NCBI GenBank assembly: GCA_900772745.1
Contig: CAAGRV010000014.1
Span: forward strand, 1-17,056
DNA length: 17,056 nucleotides
Direction: 5' to 3'
From: Clostridia bacterium
GTDB taxonomy: Bacteria; Bacillota; Clostridia; Christensenellales; UBA3700
Position numbers and translations under genes: made by a program
Part shown: piece by piece, positions 14,240 to 17,056 of the stretch
How positions within the stretch are numbered: the stretch's first letter is position 1
Layout: the number at the start of each line of letters is the position of its first letter
Notes under the pieces: model-generated
What the model saw: only the letters and a program-made list of their open reading frames with translations
Database searches by the model: none
Told to the model about the DNA's origin: nothing

Positions 14240-15253
14240 TTAAGCTATTGCTTCGATACTTGTTTTTGCAAAGCTTACGTTGATCGAAATATTCTTTTTC
14301 GAAGATGCATCATCAACTTTGTGACCATCCATCCATACCCAAATTTGGATTGTCTTTGGTTCTGTTGGATCAGAGAAATCAAGCTTTTGTTCCAAAAATC
14401 TGAACATTGTTGCTGTATCATTACCTGTAAAGTCTTTGTTTGATTTGAAAATGTCTGCTGTTTTATAGTTTTTTGCTCCTGTAGCAAAATCAGTAACTGC
14501 TCCTCCTAATGTAGCATAAGTACCATTTTTAACAAGAGTTGTAAGACCTGTAGCAGGAGTTCCTTCTCCTGTAGCAGTTTTCCAATTTTCACTTGTAGCT
14601 GGATCAATTAACTTATTATCCGCTGTCAAGAATCCTTTTCCACCATAGGTGTATTGGGTGCCGAACCACTCTGTTTTTGATTTATTACCAGTTGTCATGT
14701 CAAAACTTGTGATAGCCATCAACACTCTTGCACCTTGAAGAGCTTGGAGATTGCCTGCCGCATCTGGCACACTGATAGCAACTTGTAGATAAGCTTCCTG
14801 ACCACCGTCATTTCTATTTACTTGCAAAGCCGTGTATGCATATGTTTTTGTTGTTTGTGCTGTAACATTAGTCAATTCTTTGTAACCGCCTGAAGTACCC
14901 AAAACAGAATACCACTCTCCTCCATCCTGTGTTACAACCTTTGGCACAGTAGAGGTACTTGTAACTTCTGTAGAATAAGTCTTTGCATCGTTATTGATTT
15001 GAATTGTTGGTGAAATTGGCGCAATTCCTGTCAATCCGTCTGCAATATTGATTTTATCGCCTGCACCCACCCATTGTGGAGTTGTTTGACCATCAGACAC
15101 TTTGATAGTAAACTCTGCACCTGCTTGAACAGTCATTGTGCCTTCTACCGCAGATTGTCCAGCTGCAGAGAACCATGCGAAGGTCGCTGTGCTGAGTGCG
15201 ATTACCACAACTACGATCATTGCGATTGTAGTAAGTAACATACTTTTTTTCAT
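14240..15253 (-). CDS. Major SipW-type surface/fibre protein (TasA-like), 337 aa
   Basis: The N-terminus MKKSMLLTTIAMIVVVVIALSTA then TFAWFSAAG (24-32) is a model SipW-type signal peptide. The mature protein is Thr/Ala/Gly-rich, has no Cys that I can see, and ends with IQIWVWMDGHKVDD and then SINVSFAKTSIEAIA, like the last strands of TasA/camelysin-type beta-sandwich fibre proteins. It has a strong AAAGGAG site 8 bases before the ATG and is followed by a hairpin that would limit read-through. Its codon use stands out: it prefers GGA, GCA, ACA, CCT, AGA and TCA where its neighbours use GGC, GCC and TTG, typical of either very high expression or a different origin. It is adjacent to the 297-residue signal peptidase. 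I infer that it is the main subunit of the surface structure; no promoter was found with confidence. Confidence 0.86.
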   Translation of the reverse strand: MKKSMLLTTIAMIVVVVIALSTATFAWFSAAGQSAVEGTMTVQAGAEFTIKVSDGQTTPQWVGAGDKINIADGLTGIAPISPTIQINNDAKTYSTEVTSTSTVPKVVTQDGGEWYSVLGTSGGYKELTNVTAQTTKTYAYTALQVNRNDGGQEAYLQVAISVPDAAGNLQALQGARVLMAITSFDMTTGNKSKTEWFGTQYTYGGKGFLTADNKLIDPATSENWKTATGEGTPATGLTTLVKNGTYATLGGAVTDFATGAKNYKTADIFKSNKDFTGNDTATMFRFLEQKLDFSDPTEPKTIQIWVWMDGHKVDDASSKKNISINVSFAKTSIEAIA

Positions 15254-15410
15254 AATTTTTTCTCCTTTTTGTTGTTTTTATATTAAAGCGTCTTGCCCCA
15301 AATTAGATGTCCTAAATTTGTTACCGTCTGACAAGGTAGCTTTTGATATTGAGTTTTTGGGGGTTTCAAGCCCTTGTTGTTTGACTTATCCGTATTGTGA
15401 GCTCCTTTGG
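15254..15410 (-). promoter_or_regulatory. Upstream region of the major surface protein gene
   Basis: No good -35/-10 pair is visible. The region contains a hairpin with arms AAATTAG/CTAATTT (15301-15319, one bulged base) and the 9-mer ATTTAGGAC, which also occurs 26 bases before the EAL gene start. TTTAATATAA at about 15282 could act as a -10 box for an alternative sigma factor or with an activator. An element-left-end fragment (CTTATCCGTATTGTGAGC) lies at 15385-15402. Confidence 0.3.
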
Positions 15411-15492
15411 CTTATCCTTGTGGAGGACTGCCCCTTAGCAAGCGAAGCGGCTAGTTGTAGCTCTTGGGCGGAAACTAGACGATAGGGATTGT
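15411..15492 (+). repeat. Two-hairpin palindromic element, B-type copy E6
   Basis: It starts CTTATCCTTGTGGAGGACTGCC, has variable arms CTAGTT and AACTAG, and ends CGATAGGGATTGT. It is nearly identical to E9 outside the variable stem. It faces E7, 11 bases away, forming a composite. Confidence 0.75.
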
Positions 15493-15503
15493 CGGCTAGC
15501 TTT

Positions 15504-15573
15504 CTTAGTCCCCTCAGTCCAACAATCGTTTTGCTTTGTGTTGGACAGCTCCCCTTACCATAAGGGGCGCTCT
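15504..15573 (-). repeat. Two-hairpin palindromic element, A-type copy E7
   Basis: Read on the minus strand: AGAGCGCCCCTTATGG, hairpin 1 CCCCTTATGGTAAGGGG, hairpin 2 with an 8-bp stem GTCCAACA/TGTTGGAC, and CTGAGGGGA. The left terminal repeat is missing; the EAL gene stop codon is 15 bases away. Confidence 0.75.
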
Positions 15574-15587
15574 TTTATTCTGTTTTT

Positions 15588-16271
15588 CTACTCCACGCCC
15601 ATGATATTGTCCAATCTTTTTCTTGGTTTGACCAGTGCCGAACCGCTGAGCACGTCGATACCTAGGTCGGTGAACATTCCGATGTTGGCGTCATTGTTGA
15701 CGTTGCACACGGCAAGTTTGACATTTTGGTGGTCAGCCAGTTGTTTTACCATCGCCAACACGCCGGCGTTGCCCTCGTTGTAGTAGCGATAATCTAGCAA
15801 GAAGTATTCTGCAGGGTACTTGGTAAGTAGCTCGATTGGCGCACGAGCAATGCCCTCTATCATAATGTGCGCACCTGCCTTGACAAGGAAGTTGAGCCCC
15901 ATCAAAGCGTCTTTTTCGCCCATTTTTTCTAGGTTGTAGATATCAAAGCACATAATCAAACCTTTGCCGACGAACCCACGCAACCTTTGAATGTTGTTCT
16001 CTTCGAGCAAACGGGTGGACAATTTGTAAATGAATTTCACTTTTGGGAATTTGGCTGTGTCTCTTTGGTATTGTGCCAATGCAATAAAATTAAGTGCCTC
16101 AATACGCTTGCTGGCAGTCGCTCCCACCGTATATTGCCATGGGTACAACTTGCCAAGCACTTCGTCTTCAAGCACTTGCCAAACTTCTACATAGGACAAC
16201 TCGCTCGTGCCCTTGTAAAACGGATTGTAAAAATATGATATCGGCTTAGATATCGGTTTTTTTGTAGCCAT
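15588..16271 (-). CDS. Degenerate EAL-domain protein (likely inactive c-di-GMP phosphodiesterase fold), 227 aa
   Basis: Almost the whole protein aligns by pattern with the EAL fold. The N-terminal strand region SYFYNPFYKG...LSYVEVWQ stands for the usual EALxR segment, KFIYKLSTRLL for the NISxxxL segment, GLIMCFDIYNL for the LEITE strand, GAHIMIEGIAR for the ALDDFGTG loop, EYFLLDYRYY for xxKIDxxF, VKLAVCNVNND for VVAEGVE, and LGIDVLSGSALVKPRKRL for LGxDxxQGxxxxxP. The metal and catalytic positions are mostly lost: there is no DDFG, the Lys of KID is Leu, and the Glu of AEGVE is gone. So it is probably a sensor or scaffold, not an enzyme. The ATG at 16271 is preferred over an upstream TTG because GGGGG lies 5 bases before it. 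It has its own promoter and stands beside the surface-fibre cluster. Confidence 0.8.
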   Translation of the reverse strand: MATKKPISKPISYFYNPFYKGTSELSYVEVWQVLEDEVLGKLYPWQYTVGATASKRIEALNFIALAQYQRDTAKFPKVKFIYKLSTRLLEENNIQRLRGFVGKGLIMCFDIYNLEKMGEKDALMGLNFLVKAGAHIMIEGIARAPIELLTKYPAEYFLLDYRYYNEGNAGVLAMVKQLADHQNVKLAVCNVNNDANIGMFTDLGIDVLSGSALVKPRKRLDNIMGVE

Positions 16272-16321
16272 AAAAACCCCCAAGTGTAGCAAATACGTCC
16301 TAAATATATGCTTACAATGAT

Positions 16322-16350
16322 ATTTTAATACAAATTTTACATTGTGTCAA
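16322..16350 (-). promoter_or_regulatory. Sigma-A-type promoter of the EAL-domain gene
   Basis: On the minus strand TTGACA (16350-16345), a 17-base spacer and TAAAAT (16327-16322). The -35 box is perfect and the -10 box has one mismatch. The start of transcription would be near 16315, giving a leader of about 45 bases that contains the 9-mer ATTTAGGAC (16305-16297). Confidence 0.85.
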
Positions 16351-16708
16351 CACCCATTTTATATAATAACACAACCATATATTATGCAAATCGCCTTTTG
16401 GGACTAGTTTCTAGCCGTATATTGTCTAATGTTCAAATAATTTTACCTTTTTGTCCGCCTTTTGGCTGTCTTTTCTCCGTCCAACGACTTTGGCGCTGAT
16501 TTTTCCAAAACGTGCGATATGTATCGAGTTTTTTGAGTTTTTTCTTCTTCCCCGCCCCGCCCGTCGACGGCTTTTCTTATCCTTTTGCCCGCCATTTTTC
16601 TTCAAAAATCTTCAAATTTGCGATTTTTTTCACAAATAGTGGACAGCCAAAAAGCCAGCTACAATATATGGTGTGATTGAGTTTTTACAATCCCTTTGCA
16701 ACAGCAAC
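16351..16708. other. Gene-free AT-rich region upstream of the EAL gene
   Basis: It contains a hairpin with a T run on the plus strand at 16507-16535, a CTTCAA-rich tract at 16601-16620 and an element-end fragment (TTTTTACAATCCCTTTG, 16682-16698). The sequence is pyrimidine-rich on the plus strand. I see no convincing gene. Confidence 0.5.
16507..16535 (+). terminator. Possible hairpin terminator sharing a core with 6565-6580
   Basis: Nested stems AAAAC/GTTTT and CGATA/TATCG with a TG loop, followed on the plus strand by a T run. No plus-strand gene in the window would use it. The core CGATATGTATCGAGTT is identical to that of the hairpin past the 333-aa gene. Confidence 0.35.
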
Positions 16709-16788
16709 TATCCTTATGAAAGACTGCCGTAGTGCAACGGGGGCTGGTCAATGTAGCTCCAACGGGGCGGAATTGAGCTGGGGATTGT
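16709..16788 (+). repeat. Two-hairpin palindromic element, copy E8
   Basis: It starts TATCCTTATGAAAGACTGCC and ends GGGGATTGT. Hairpin 2 (TCAAT/ATTGA) and its loop closely match E2 on the opposite strand. The first hairpin is weaker than in other copies. Confidence 0.7.
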
Positions 16789-16847
16789 CCTACTATCGCT
16801 TTGCACCAATCAACAAAGTAACAATCAATCATCATTCCAAAGCTATA

Positions 16848-16932
16848 TATCCATATCTCCATAATAAAGACTGCCCCTTAGCAAGCGAAGTGGCTTGCGG
16901 TAGCGGAGCGAGAGCAAGACGATAGGGATTGT
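16848..16932 (+). repeat. Two-hairpin palindromic element, B-type copy E9
   Basis: AAAGACTGCCCCTTAGCAAG is followed by the variable arms CTTGC/GCAAG and the end CGATAGGGATTGT. Outside the variable stem it matches E6. With E10 it forms the third composite. Confidence 0.72.
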
Positions 16933-16957
16933 TAAAAGCTTACTCCTTGCAACAATT

Positions 16958-17039
16958 CTTATCCCCTCAGTCTAGCCGTCATTTCATTTTGGGCTAGACA
17001 GCTCCCCTTACCATAAGGGGCGCTCTCTTCTACGGATAA
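16958..17039 (-). repeat. Two-hairpin palindromic element, A-type copy E10
   Basis: Terminal repeats TTATCC/GGATAA (16959 and 17034). Hairpin 1 is CCCCTTATGGTAAGGGG, and hairpin 2 has a perfect 8-bp stem GTCTAGCC/GGCTAGAC unlike the stems of E4, E5 and E7. Confidence 0.8.
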
Positions 17040-17043
17040 ATAA

Positions 17044-17056
17044 TATCCTTATAAAA
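17044..17056 (+). repeat. Start of a further element cut by the window edge
   Basis: TATCCTTATAAAA matches the left end of E8 and E6 and directly follows E10. Only these 13 bases are visible. Confidence 0.35.

Noticed and set aside
15254..15410. A sigma-A promoter for the major surface gene
   Set aside because: Candidates such as TTGTCA or TTGAAA lack a reasonable -10 box at 16-18 bases; TTTAATATAA lacks a -35 box, so no site is claimed.
16451..16925. Short plus- and minus-strand frames in the gap beyond the EAL gene
   Set aside because: They cover pyrimidine-rich DNA and palindromic elements, with no ribosome binding site or recognisable sequence.
4608..17056. Repeats considered as a CRISPR array
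   Set aside because: Copies are dispersed, in both orientations and separated by genes; there is no regular spacer spacing and no cas gene.
4608..17056. Elements considered as ordinary intrinsic terminators
   Set aside because: Hairpin 1 has no T run after it in either direction, copies occur in both orientations relative to genes, and the second hairpin and terminal repeats are not needed for termination.

Overview
The window looks like a piece of a low-to-moderate G+C Bacillota chromosome, probably an uncultured Clostridia-like lineage. The reasons are AAGGAG-type ribosome binding sites on nearly every gene, standard TTGACA/TATAAT promoters, TGA used as a stop, SipW/TasA-type secretion genes, and many small palindromic intergenic repeats. 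The taxonomic placement is inference; no rRNA, tRNA or marker gene is present. All credible genes lie on the minus strand, so transcription runs from high to low coordinates.

Layout in order of transcription. (a) 16271-15588 encodes a degenerate EAL-domain protein with its own strong promoter. (b) 15253-5463 is a long co-directional cluster: a TasA-like major surface protein (337 aa), an ER/SipW-type signal peptidase (297 aa), a single-pass membrane protein with an extracellular domain (300 aa), a membrane-anchored McrB-type AAA+ ATPase (501 aa), an acidic coiled-coil protein with a DUF2357-like N-terminus (705 aa), a second SipW-type signal peptidase (286 aa), and two more SipW-type secreted proteins (333 aa and 210 aa, the latter with BspA-type leucine-rich repeats). 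A clear intrinsic terminator follows the last gene. (c) 5067-4699 is a lone DUF559 endonuclease-like gene that may be leaderless. (d) 4379 to below 1 is a two-gene operon with a near-consensus promoter: a fourth SipW-type protein (252 aa), then a very large GLUG-like repeat surface protein that runs off the window.

The likely theme is an extracellular fibre or surface-layer assembly system. Up to four substrates carry SipW-type signal peptides. Two dedicated Ser/His signal peptidases share an unusual cytoplasmic tail motif, IIxEYLAEQ. Between them sits an McrBC-like pair that has lost recognisable nuclease and DNA-binding parts and gained membrane segments and an acidic coiled coil. My inference is that this pair has been recruited to secretion, assembly or positioning of the fibre proteins rather than to DNA restriction. 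A c-di-GMP-like but catalytically dead EAL protein next to the cluster fits a biofilm or surface role.

The intergenic DNA is packed with about eleven copies of an element of roughly 80 bp. It has short terminal inverted repeats (TTATCC/GGATAA or CAATCC/GGATTG), a first hairpin, and a second hairpin whose stem sequence changes from copy to copy while remaining paired. Three times two subtypes occur as a head-to-head composite. This is the most striking non-coding signal in the window.
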